DNA from: Sorghum bicolor
Lineage: Eukaryota; Streptophyta; Magnoliopsida; Poales; Poaceae
Length of the DNA stretch: 64,000 bases
Assembly: GCF_000003195.3 (NCBI RefSeq)
Contig: NC_012877.2
Coordinates: 21,540,294-21,604,293 of the forward strand
Direction of reading: 5' to 3'
This document shows positions 9,923 through 20,212 of this stretch, piece after piece (the first letter of the stretch is position 1; the number at the start of each line of letters is the position of its first letter). Both the position numbers and the translations under genes were made by a program. The notes beneath the pieces were generated by a model that made no database searches, was not told the origin of the DNA, and worked only from the letters and a program-made list of their open reading frames with translations.

Positions 9923-10618
9923 ATGTCTAGTTACGCCCTCTCCCTGATCCAAGCCCTTGGCTCGTTCGCAAACCTAGACATCGTCCCCTTTAGAGAGAGT
10001 TCCTTTGTGGAGGAAGAAGCATGGGCGGCAGTCGAGGCACCACTAGCCTTTCTCCCACCAAGCCAGGACTTTAGCCCAAGCCCGAAGTCGATTGCATGCG
10101 CCTGCATCATCAAGGATGGCGCCCAGAAGAAGAAGCCTATTGCTGTTCGTCCAACCACCGGCGCACTTGGACCGAAGAAGAAGACTCTTGGTGGTGGTGG
10201 ACTTAGCAAGGGAGCTACTATCATGCCTTCTTCTTCCGAAGAGCCGTCTCTGTCGTCTCCCGTTTATGATAATCGCTCATATATAATTAGAGGGATATGC
10301 AAACCCGACGGAGGGTATGCAAAGGGACTTTTTCGTAAGGACGAAGCTTCGCCTAGCAAAGCCGCGACCTTAGCAGAAACCTTAGGCGCTAAACCCAAGT
10401 TCGTTAGGACTGTCATCAGGGGACAGCCTAAAGGTTTCTTTAGCGATAGTGAGGATGAGCAGCCGCCCAAAGGGCCAACCATCGCCTCACTCCATGCAAG
10501 CAATAGGAGCACCCACGCTAGTGTAGAGAGAGCTCATGATCGCATAGCCAAGGCTCATCTTAGCGTCAAAGGACTTAAGGACGAATTAGATGCGATGCGC
10601 CGTGGCTATGGCGATTAG
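9923..10618 (+). CDS. 3' ORF of element D, unknown function, C-terminal coiled coil
   Basis: Intact 231-residue ORF downstream of the position where pol would lie. It has a hydrophobic N-terminal start (MSSYALSLIQALG), a Lys/Pro-rich centre (residues 65-95), an acidic patch (SDSEDEQPP near 175) and a C-terminal stretch with heptad-like spacing (residues 195-228). I do not recognise a domain. Element C has an ORF in the same place that also ends in a coiled coil (25276-25900), though clear sequence similarity is not visible by eye. A TATA-like box precedes it and a hairpin follows its stop codon. It is probably an element-specific accessory protein. Confidence 0.6.
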   Translation: MSSYALSLIQALGSFANLDIVPFRESSFVEEEAWAAVEAPLAFLPPSQDFSPSPKSIACACIIKDGAQKKKPIAVRPTTGALGPKKKTLGGGGLSKGATIMPSSSEEPSLSSPVYDNRSYIIRGICKPDGGYAKGLFRKDEASPSKAATLAETLGAKPKFVRTVIRGQPKGFFSDSEDEQPPKGPTIASLHASNRSTHASVERAHDRIAKAHLSVKGLKDELDAMRRGYGD

Positions 10619-10639
10619 CTGCATAGGATCGCTAAGGCA

Positions 10640-10683
10640 GCAGGGGTGGAGCATGTTCTTAAAAGTTTCTAAGAACCCCCTGC
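10640..10683 (+). other. Two-part hairpin after the D 3' ORF
   Basis: GCAGGGG (10640-10646) pairs with CCCCTGC (10677-10683), and inside it GTTCTTA (10655-10661) pairs perfectly with TAAGAAC (10670-10676). The hairpin begins 22 bases after the stop codon. It may be a 3'-end or stability element. Confidence 0.5.
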
Positions 10684-11247
10684 AAATAAAATAAGGCACG
10701 CTTTCCTTTTTTCAACCATTTTCCCTTTTGATGTAATTGTGCCTATTTACGTTATCAATGAAAATATCTTTTCTTTTGAGCACTTGTTTTCTAGAATGTA
10801 TATATTTTTCTATGACTAATCAAAGACAGGAAAGAAAACAAGTGTGGGGGAGAAGCACATCATCATAAAAACTCGGTTTGTATAAACGCTCCCCTCTTTT
10901 AAATTTAAAAAAGTTTTATAAATAAAAGTTTAAAATATTGAACATTCATTCTCCATCAACTTGTCTCCTTTGTTCAAAATGTTTTGCATCCCTTTTATTT
11001 ATCGCTAAAATTCTTGTGAATTTATGAACACTTTGTTGGGGACCCCATTTTATCTATGTAATTAACGGATGTGATATAGTAGGATGACATGATGCTTGCT
11101 AGTCTTTGCAAAGTACTTGGGTTTTTATTTTACAAAGTTAAAAATTCATATAGCAAATTCCTTGAATGATTAAGCTTTTACCTACCAATGGCCACATATA
11201 TCTCTTTATGATGAACCTTCTACATATGCTGCTTACTCTGTGTTGAG
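10684..11247 (+). other. D non-coding region with internal polypurine tract
   Basis: AT-rich and without ORFs. A purine tract at 10829-10855 contains AAGTGTGGGGGAGAAG, nearly the same as D's terminal tract AAGTGTGGGGGAG at 29390. The rest shows nothing I can name. Confidence 0.5.
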
Positions 11248-12481
11248 TGTTGGCGGTTCTTAAGTATCAATTTTAATTATCAAATAAACAACGGAAAGGA
11301 CCAATATACGACCAACACCTAGAATTAGGGTTTGATCTGACAGAATTCCACAAGTTTTGTTGTTTATCTGTTTCTGCAGGGGGTTATCAGGAAATATGGA
11401 AGAAAGGCCCACATGTCGGGATTACATAGAGATATCAACGCACCGCGCGATTTTCTACCATCTAGAAGACTCCAGAAGCCATGGAAAGAAGGTAGAGGCC
11501 GAAAGGGGCCAGGCCCAGGGCGCCCGCCCTGGTGACCTGGGCGCCCGCCCCCTGCTGGATCCAGTTCGGGACTCTCTTCGCACGGGATGTTCCACCGACC
11601 TATTGGATCGAGGAAAACATAGTACCACCTCGCCTACCGACCCAAAAATGCATAGAGGAGGAGGACTATATAAGGAGACCCCCCTGGCTCCTGGAGAAGA
11701 CATGAAGAAATTATCATAGAGATTGAGGGGTGCCCTCGAAGGAAAACCTCTTCTCTAATTAATATTTCTTTTTAGGCTTAGCAACCAATGTAAAGTAGAA
11801 ATAGATCTTCTAGTTTCTACTAGATTGAGAGAGATAGAGTGGAGGTGTAGATTGGAGGAAGCCTGGCCTGTCGGTGTCTACTCCAAGCTTGTACCTGCGG
11901 GATCAAGTTCTCCTAACCCGAAGCTTGCTCCTAGGATTCTTCAGTATTTCGACTTCTAAATTCTAGTAAGTTCTTGTTTTATTGTTATTCTGGTTTATGA
12001 GTTTACTTTAATCTCTTCATGTAGAGTTTAGAGTAATCATTACTAGCGTAAACGTGGTGTTTAGCTGGGGTACTCATAGATATTTCCTGACTAGCTGGAC
12101 CGTGGTAGTAGTGAGGAACGTGACAATTCCGAGTTACCTTTGCAGACCATATCTCGTTAGCAGGAAGGATAGGGTTTATAGGTGCGGGTTGAACATCCTT
12201 TGTGGTGTCTAGATTCCGTTAGCCTCCCCAATAGAACAGTAAATCATCCTTACCAAGGTTAGAAGGAGACTACGGTTGCAGTCTTCTCTATTTATCACTC
12301 ACATCGAAAGACATTCTTTGTGCCTAAAGGGTTAGTAGTAGTAGACCGGTTAGTCAGATGCACTCTTTCTCCTAGTGGTAAAAAAATAAATACGATACTC
12401 TGGATAATTTCCCGGGTGAAGTGCTCACCGATATCCATGCGCTTGCGGATCAATTCCTTATTGTGTTCCCAAATATCAACA
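11248..12481 (+). repeat. 5' LTR of element C
   Basis: Starts TGTTGGCGG (the 3' copy has TGTTGACGG) and ends ATATCAACA. The TATA box TATATAA is at 11667-11673. Two GGGCGCCCGCCC motifs lie upstream at 11518-11529 and 11539-11550. Related LTRs in this window are both copies of B and, more distantly, G. Confidence 0.95.
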
Positions 12482-12489
12482 AGCATTTC

Positions 12490-12506
12490 TGGCGCCGTTG
12501 CCGCGG
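12490..12506 (+). other. Primer-binding site of element C
   Basis: TGGCGCCGTTGCCGCGG, 8 bases after the LTR, one mismatch from the tRNA-Asp complement seen in A and B. Confidence 0.85.
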
Positions 12507-12614
12507 AGAAAGACGGTTGTTGAGATAACCTTGAGTCTTACTACTAGCTTGTATCTATACTTTTATCTTTTCTTATCTTTTATATTCTTTATTTATTTTC
12601 TTTACTCTTACCTT

Positions 12615-13567
12615 ATGGAAAACCAAAATTCTAAATCGATCCATGAGTCTGCAATCCCTTCAGTAACTCACCTTTTACCATGGGAATCATCACAGCCTAT
12701 CCAAACATCCCAGTATAAGTTAAGTTCTAGGTTGATTGCCATGATTCAAAACCTATCTTTTTCAGGAAAGGAAGACGAAAACCCTTACCTTCATATTAGA
12801 GATTTTGAGCAAACATGTGATTGTCTTCGCATTGAAGGCATTTCTGATAAAACTTTACGATGGAAGCTTTTTCCTTTTTCTTTAAGCGGAGAAGCTAGAC
12901 AATGGTACAGTCAGAAGGTAAGTCAACAACAAGGTGAATGGGGAGTTTTACGAGCCAACTTTTGTCTGGATTTCTATTCCCTTGACCGTATAGCCAACCT
13001 TAGACTCGAAGTCCTATCTTTTAAACAAAAAGATAATGAAACATTGGGAAAATCCTGGAAATGTTTTTCTGATCTTTTAGAATCTGGTCCAAACCTTAAT
13101 CTTGAAGACCCTGTTCTTTTATTTCACTTTTTTCGAGGTCTTCAGAAAAATCACAAACAAATGCTACACACAATGTCTAGAGGTTCTTTCTTTCGCATCC
13201 CTACTGATGAAGCTAGAGTGATCCTAGATAGAATCCTAGAAGCTGAGATGGATAATACCCTTCATGATGAAACCTACGAAGCCGAAGTAGACACTCTGCC
13301 AAATTCTTCATCTACTTTAGCTATCCCAAGTTCTGAGCCACAAGAGGAAGAAATTCCACCACCGGACTTCATGCTAGATATAGAATCCGATCTTTTTGCC
13401 GATTTTGGAAACATTTTAAACTATCATTCTATTGACAAACCCCAAAACGGCCAGTTGAGCATTTATTTTCCAAGTGAACAACAATTAAGAGAGCTTATCT
13501 CAGTAATGAGTAGCGAATGGTTGGAGGAATTAGAGCTTTCCTCTGATGTGATCCGTTTGGACACACC
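12615..13567 (+). pseudogene. Gag of element C, interrupted by element B
   Basis: The likely start is the ATG at 12615 (MENQNSKSIHES); an upstream in-frame ATG at 12498 overlaps the primer site and would add a hydrophobic leader. About 318 residues are readable before the B insertion at 13568. The Gag core is present (W-x-LFPFSLSGEARQWY near residue 95), together with the LEVLSFKQKDNE segment. The acidic C-terminal part is cut. No zinc knuckle is seen before the break. It would form the particle, but the insertion ends translation a few codons into the B LTR. Confidence 0.85.
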
Positions 13568-14782
13568 TGTTGATATTTGGTAACGCAATAAGGAAACGAT
13601 CCGCAAGCGCACAGATATCGGTGAGCATTTCACCCGGGAGGTTATCCAGAGTTATCGTATTTATATTTTTACCACTCGGAGAAAGGGTGCATCTGACTAA
13701 CCAAATCTATTGCTACTATCCCTTTAGGCACAAAGAATGTCTTTCGATGTGAGTGATAAATAGAGAAGACTGCAACCGTAGTCTCCTTCTAACCTTGGTA
13801 AGGGTGATCTATTGTTCTAATGGGGAGGCTAACGGAATCTAGACACCACAATGGATGTACAACCCGCACCTATAAACCCTATCCTTCCTGCTAACGAGAT
13901 GTGATCTGCAAAGGTAACTCGGAATTGTCACATTCCTCACTACTACCACGGTCCGGCTAGTCAGGGAATATCTATGAGTACCCCAGCCTAAACACCACGT
14001 TTACGCCAGCAATGATTACTCTAAACTCTATGCGAAGAGATTAAAGTAAACTCATAAACCATAAGAACAATAAAACAAGAACTTACTAGAATTTAGAAGT
14101 CAAAACACTGAAGAATCCTAGGAGCAAACTTCGGGTTAGGAGAACTTGATCCCGCAGGTACAAGCTTGGAGTAGACACCGACAGGCCGGGCTTCCTCCAA
14201 TCTACACCTCCACTCTATCTCTCTCAATCTAGTAGAAACTAGAAGATCTATTTCTACCTTACATTGGTTGCTAAGCCTAAAAAGAAATATTAATTAGAGA
14301 AGAGGTTTTCCTTCGAGGGCACCCCTCAATCTCTATGATAATTTCTTCATGTCTTCTCCAGGGGCCAGGGGGTCTCCTTATATAGTCCTCCCCTTCTATG
14401 CGTTTTTGGGTCGGTAGGCGAGGTGGTACTACGTTATTCTGGATCCAATAGGTCGGTGGAGATCTCCCGAGAGAAAGAGTCCTGATTGGGCTCGGTAGGT
14501 GGGCGGGCGCCCAGGTCCTGGCCCCGTTTCGCCTCCGCTTCGGTCTCGTGGCTTCTGGAGTCTTCTAGATGGTAGAAAATTGCACGGTGCGTTGATATCT
14601 CTATGTAATCCTGACATGTGGGCCTTTCTTCCTTATTTCCTGATAACCCCGTGCAGAAATAGACAAACACCAAAACTCGTGGAATTCTGTTAGATAAAAC
14701 CCTAAGTCTAGATTTTGATTTCATTTGGATCCTTTTCTTTGTTTATTTGATAATTAAATTTGATACTTAAGGACCGTCAACA
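13568..14782 (-). repeat. 3' LTR of element B
   Basis: 1215 bp, inverted relative to the C LTRs, preceded on its own strand by the tract GCTTGGGGAAGTT. TATA lies at 14378-14384 on the minus strand. It has one GGGCGGGCGCCC motif (14501-14512) where its partner LTR has two. Confidence 0.95.
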
Positions 14783-17183
14783 AACTTCCCCAAGCTTACC
14801 TCTTGCTCGTCCCTGAGCAAGGATGAACTCAAGAGTTTCTGCAGTGGTTTCATGCCTTAAAAGTACATACGCATTCAAGCAAGATCCCATCTCTGAGTTA
14901 GAATAAACTGCTAAGACTTAAAACTTACTCATTTTACCTTTCACCATAGGGCTTGTAAGCGTCACTTGTTTCTTGAGCAGTTAAAAGATAGAACGGTCAA
15001 GTCAAGCGCCATGTCTCTTATTCTTGATCAGCTATAGCTGTGCGGTTTTTGCAGATTTTCAAATAAAACTGAGAGATTCCTTATATGACTCTCTCAGATC
15101 TCTGTTTTGTGGAATTTCTGGATCCTTACCAAGGCAGTAATGGTATATGCCTTCTCTCAAAGTATGTGGTATTTTTGGTATGAGGCATAGTGATATTGCC
15201 TTCTCTCTCACCCGACTCTAATAAGGCTTGATATCTGGAGCTCATAGGTGGGAGACAGCTAATACATACTTACAAGACATTTATTGCATAGTCAAACCAT
15301 GGATCCAGAGAAACAAATCAATAAGCCAAATCAAGATGTGCATGTGTGGCGAATGTATGGTGATGATGGTAATAACAATGGTGAAAGTCTAATTCTACTT
15401 TTGCTCTTTTGAGGGGATACATACCTTCCTTGCTTTTTGAAACTTTATGAGGAGAATGAGATGCTCTTTCTTTTTTTTTCAGGTGGTATCTTGTGCCCCT
15501 AATTCTACTGTCGGACACTTGTCCATTTTTACCTCTCGTCTCACTTTTTCTTTCTTTCGATGTTCCGGGCACTTGCCCCTTTTTATTTCCTCGTTTATAT
15601 ATATATTTTTTTTTCTTCTCTCTTTTTTTTTCAGAGCACTCATCTCTTGAGATAATATAGCAAGTGGTAGTAACCAAAATATTTGGAGCATTTATTTCAC
15701 AGGGAATAACAGGAATAGGAAAATATTTTTGACTATTCTCTCCCAGATTAGGAGTAGAATATTTTTGGGTGATTCTGGAGATGGAAATGGATGGATATAT
15801 GTGGATGGTACTTCCGAAGTAGAAGTACCATATATGAGTGAACGTGCAAGTGAATCTTGATTTAACCACATGACAAGCTCCTAAGGGTCTACACAGCTTG
15901 ACCACACTCAATGCTCATAAGCAGTAAATAGTAAATGTGTGGCTCAAAGTCTAGCAAGCATGTATATATGGCTGTGGTAGGAATTTAAACTCTCATCATA
16001 CAGGAACTCATCATGCAATATTTTAAAGATTTTTCAAAGATAAAATTCTCCAGAATTCTAGCATCTCTAGGAACAGATAAACAGCAGCTCCACCTTCCCA
16101 TATCATATCAGTTAACAACTTAGATTTCAGATCAAGTTTTCATCCCACAAGTTTAGATCTAGAGCAAGCTTTAAATGATAACAGTTATGTCTAAACTTGA
16201 GAGGGAACTTGAAAATTGCAAATTAGGCAGAGCAACTATTCATCATATCCGTGCTAGAGTTTTATTATTAAGATTCAGATTAGCATAGCCACTTTATTTA
16301 TTTATTAAACATATTAAGCAAAAGATATATATATAAGCACAAAATCTTTATTTTGTTTTTTCATAGTTTATGTATTTTAATATTCTAACATAATATAAGT
16401 ATAAAGATAGGTAGAAATACTTAGCGAGAATAATGGGGGTGCTCTCCCCCAAACTGAATTTTGACGTAATTTCTTTTGATGTAGCTAGCAGGTGGCAGAG
16501 GTGTATTTGAAAGTCAGCAGCATTCTGACAGCGATTAGAATGTCCTCCGTCTGCTAGTCTTCTTGATTCTTAAGTTCTGTGGAACTCAAATAGACAACAA
16601 GGTTTGTGGAACTAATTAAGTGTTAGCATAAATATCTAGCCTTCATCATGTTGAGCTTCCTTAATAAATGTTATTTATTTAGCAGGATCATAGACTTATT
16701 ATTATTATTATATATATATATATATTTTATATTTTTATTGTAAGATGAAAACTTATTTATTTTATTTTTATGCCACCACAGTGAATGTACTTATGGGTTT
16801 TATGCCATGAGCATACTCACATGGGGCTTACTATTTAACATTTTTATTTTCTTTTCAAGATAGCATGAACCTGATTAACTAAGCAAATTATAATTGAATA
16901 ATTGAAAGGAAAGGGTAACTACCAAGTTTACCTCTTGGCAAGGCGTTCGGTATTTTTAAGTCCTTCGAACGGGACTCTCTGTTTTCTCAGTCGTCCTGGG
17001 ATTCGCTAGGTGGCGTAGTCGGTGATTCCGGCGGCGCCTCTCTTCGTGTATAACCATCTTCTCCCTCCACACCTGACTCAGTGCTACGGTCTCCTCAGGA
17101 CAGTTCTGTTCAAGCTATATGTCTTCAGTCCTTGTCACTTCTCCTTCGTAGTCTACCCATCCGTTCTTGATGATTTGCCTCCT
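14783..17183 (-). other. 3' non-coding region of element B
   Basis: No convincing ORF in 2.4 kb. Seen here: a PPT-proximal hairpin, TTGCTC with GAGCAA (14803-14820); two hairpins shared with C (GGACA-AG-TGTCC near 15512-15523 and GGGCA-AG-TGCCC near 15567-15578, read on the minus strand); A/G-rich runs on the sense strand at 15470-15640; and a (TTA)n/(TA)n microsatellite at 16696-16724. The right end matches element G at 53303-53890. Confidence 0.6.
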
Positions 17184-17642
17184 CTAGTTGCGGTTGCGTC
17201 GTCTTCTTGTCCTGACCTGCTTAGAGTCTTCAACTATATAGTTATGGTCAGTAAAATAGTTGCGTACCTTCTCAGAGGGGAAGTACATGTGGACTTCTCC
17301 GGTTCCAATGTAGATGATTGCTTTGATAGTGTTGAGGAACGGTCTTCCAAGGATGGTGGGTGGATCATATTGGTCTTCTCCCATGTCAATGACCTGAAAA
17401 TCATCTGGAGCTGAATATATTGGTTGTAGGGGCATGGTTCCATGCAGGAGCTGATAAGTGACTGCGGCCAGTATGTTGTCGTCAGATCCGGTGCCGTAGA
17501 GTGTCTTCTGAAAAGAGTATCCATTGATTGCGCACTCGATGCTTGGAACACCAGGGTCGTTCTTCTTGATCAAGAAAGGTGACTGAGTCGATGATGTTGA
17601 CCTCTTCCGACAAGGATCCAATGTTTTAAGTCTTCTGGACAA
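17184..17642 (-). pseudogene. Protease-like remnant of element B
   Basis: A 152-residue reading frame resembles the retropepsin part of the A polyprotein: FLIKKNDPGVPSIEC, then a degenerate active-site segment reading GTGSDDNILAAVTY where A has DLGSGVNIMAKVTY, then ILGRPFLNT and a basic tail. The catalytic Asp seems lost or displaced (YGTGS), so the domain is probably inactive. No Gag joins it directly upstream. Confidence 0.7.
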
Positions 17643-19160
17643 GACTTTCCACCATCTTCATCCTTTAGGTGCATCATTTGATTAGGTGTGGACCTTGACA
17701 TCTGCACCTCTTGATACGGTGTCACCCATGTTCTTCTTTGCCCAGCAGTTCGAAGTATGGTGTTGGCAATATCCTACTCAGTGTGTTTGTGCTCATAGAT
17801 CCAGGTCCTTCACTTGGTGGAGTCTGGGAGTTGTAAAACTCCTCCATTGTTCAATAGAGACAAGGCAGAGATCAAGTGCATGGGCTCTGTTGGTGGAAAA
17901 CACCAATAGAACCAAAAGTGTATTTGTTCTTCCTTAAGCATAGTGAGCAAGACAAAGTTGATGGATAATAAGATCATGAGTGTAGTATTTGAAACATTTG
18001 TCAGATCAGATGGCTCAATCTAATGGAAAGATAATCTATCTATATTTATGTTTTGTTTATATCTTCCAAATATTGAATGTGCAACATATTAGCTTATATG
18101 TTTAGGAGCGTGGGATCACGAAGGTAGTACTAAAAACAAAGATTAAAGGACTAAACATGTTGAATTAATTGAGTTGGTTAATCTGGAGTTATAAATCATA
18201 CATGTTTGTCTCTTTATTTATGTGAATGCTAGAACCAAGGAGAAGCTTATAAAAGAGATAGTCAAGTACCTTAAGGTGTTACCTTACTTGAAGAGTGACG
18301 GTACAGTATCACCTTGTGGAAGCTTTCCTTTCTTAGCGGTTGTGAATCGTGTTTGTGGCACCCTCCATGAATCATCTCTTATGAGCCACGTCTTTCTTGT
18401 GCAAATTGTTAAACTTCATATGTCACTTTCTTCATCTCCAATGCGAGTTTATCTCAGGACTTTCCAGGTTGATATTGAAAGTTTTCCTGCAGGGATTAGT
18501 CCAACAAAATATCCCATATCTTCTATAGCATACTATCGACTTAAAAATCAACCTAGACACCATGTCTAAATTGATTTAGAAGGGCATTTTAACCTAAGCA
18601 CCATGCTTAATTTAAAATCCCTTGGAAGTAAGATCATCATTCCTAAACTAAGCACCATGCTTAATTAAGAGATAAATGAAACTATTCCAAACCTAGACAT
18701 ATACTAAAGCAAATAAAGGTAGCATGAGAGCATTTATAGAGATCTACTTAAGTGGAGATGAAGTAGTGTAATTAGTATTTAACAAATTGATCATGTCTCA
18801 AAGGTAAGGACAACCAACGTAGCAACATGGCAAAAGATGTTTTAGTAAAGTACTCCCCCAAGCTTGAATTTTGCAAAATTCAAGTTTGGATGAATTTAAT
18901 TCAATGTTGTGTGATGGTTGGTTGGACATACCTTGTGCTTGTAATTCATCTGATCTTCTTGCTCCAATCCTGGAAAGGTTAGTGGCAAGAATACCCGAAG
19001 GAATATTTCTACAATTATCTCAATATGCTCAATACATAAGGCAATGTTGCAAATAATTAGAAGTTCATGTCACGATCTGATAAGTGCTTATTTAAGGACG
19101 CTAAGCTTATCCTTGGGAAACCATCAAGTTATGTTGGTGGAGTGGTTTCCCCTCCAACAC
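17643..19160 (-). other. B interior between gag and protease, with hairpin array
   Basis: No supported gene. Three hairpins with a CCA loop on the plus strand lie at 18554-18568, 18595-18609 and 18649-18663. A perfect 22-bp palindrome, CTTGAATTTTGCAAAATTCAAG, is at 18863-18884, next to a CTCCCCCAAGCTT run (18852-18865) that reads as a polypurine tract on the minus strand. This suggests part of another element's 3' region is embedded here. Confidence 0.5.
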
Positions 19161-20093
19161 CTACCTATATCGAGATCTGCAATATTTATTATAGACATAT
19201 GCATCGACAACCGTCCTTTTAAAGTTTTTATAAATAGAAAGGAAAAGGGGGTTGGAGATCACAAATGTGGTAAGGATGGAGAGACAAATTGATTGGAGAG
19301 ATGTTTTATATGAGCAAGGACTGGGTGAGGTATTTATGAAATAACTTCCATGCTCACTGTTGTTTCTCTCATTCTCAAACTCCAAGGATGATTCTCCATG
19401 AATGCTTAAAATTTCTCTAGGATTGTCTCTCAAGTTTGTTTTATCTATCCATTCAATGGTGATAGCACATGGATTTTTAATGTCCTCTAGCCATTGATGT
19501 TGCTCTTCTCGATCCTCCTTCTTATGCATGGGATGTCTAGAGAGATTCATAGGATTATCGGGAGGTTCAAGAGAAAAAGCATCGTAGAAATTATTAAGCT
19601 CAAGGATGGGTTGGATAGCTGAATTATGGGATTGAAATGTTTGGAAATCGGCTATTGAAACTTCCTCTCCTTGTATGGGAGAAGATTCCTTCTCTATCTC
19701 TAAGATTTTTCTATGAAGACTAGTGCAAGAAGGATGTCTACGAATGAAGACATACCTTCCTTTACTAATAGATAAAGAAAGAAAGACTCTACCAAAGGTT
19801 ATATGATTAAGACCAATGTGAAAATATCTAGGAAAAACAAGGTCTTGTAGGGCTAGGTCTAAACCATAATTTATAGAAAAATTAAAAGATTCCCTAGGTG
19901 TAGATAAAAGTGCATTATCTTTTTGATTAAAAGATAGGACCTCAGCTATAGAAAAGGGTTGGTTTTGACCTATTGCAATCAACTCCGGACACAGATCATA
20001 ATTAGGGGCGGGACTTGTTGATTCCCATGGTCTATGGCTGGTCTCCGAAGGTGCAAAGAATTTAATAATAGGTATGGAATTTGAGTTATCCAT
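19161..20093 (-). CDS. Reduced Gag-like ORF of element B
   Basis: 310 residues from the ATG at 20091-20093 (MDNSNSIPI). Its N-terminus aligns with C Gag (start, PWES, the LIA-x-x-QN segment). It then jumps directly to the segment reading EVLSFNQKDN, which lies about 90 residues further on in C Gag. The missing part is the Gag core with the W/FPFSL motif. The frame stays open beyond the join through an acidic region to a Cys/Leu-rich end. It is either a decayed Gag or a retained fragment with another role. Its open frame after such a loss is notable. Confidence 0.65.
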   Translation of the reverse strand: MDNSNSIPIIKFFAPSETSHRPWESTSPAPNYDLCPELIAIGQNQPFSIAEVLSFNQKDNALLSTPRESFNFSINYGLDLALQDLVFPRYFHIGLNHITFGRVFLSLSISKGRYVFIRRHPSCTSLHRKILEIEKESSPIQGEEVSIADFQTFQSHNSAIQPILELNNFYDAFSLEPPDNPMNLSRHPMHKKEDREEQHQWLEDIKNPCAITIEWIDKTNLRDNPREILSIHGESSLEFENERNNSEHGSYFINTSPSPCSYKTSLQSICLSILTTFVISNPLFLSIYKNFKRTVVDAYVYNKYCRSRYR

Positions 20094-20187
20094 AAAGATA
20101 AAAATAAAAAGATAAAAGAATAAAAGTATAAAAGTATAATACAAGATAATAGCAAGACTCAAAGTTATCTCAGCAAACCGTCTTTCT

Positions 20188-20204
20188 CCCCGGCAACGGC
20201 GCCA
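20188..20204 (-). other. Primer-binding site of element B
   Basis: The plus strand reads CCCCGGCAACGGCGCCA, the exact reverse complement of TGGCGCCGTTGCCGGGG, 8 bases from the LTR edge at 20213. It fixes the minus orientation of B. Confidence 0.9.
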
Positions 20205-20212
20205 GAAATGCT

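Noticed and set aside
15470..15640. Pyrimidine tracts followed by CAG as splice acceptors
   Set aside because: They are on the antisense strand of B; on the sense strand they are purine runs. No matching donors or coding exons nearby.
15318..15911. 197-codon minus-strand ORF in the B 3' region
   Set aside because: Lys-rich sequence arises from purine runs and covers the hairpin block; stops in the matching C region; no motif.
16696..16724. (TTA)n/(TA)n run as an origin or attachment-like site
   Set aside because: Ordinary microsatellite in AT-rich DNA; nothing else supports such a role.
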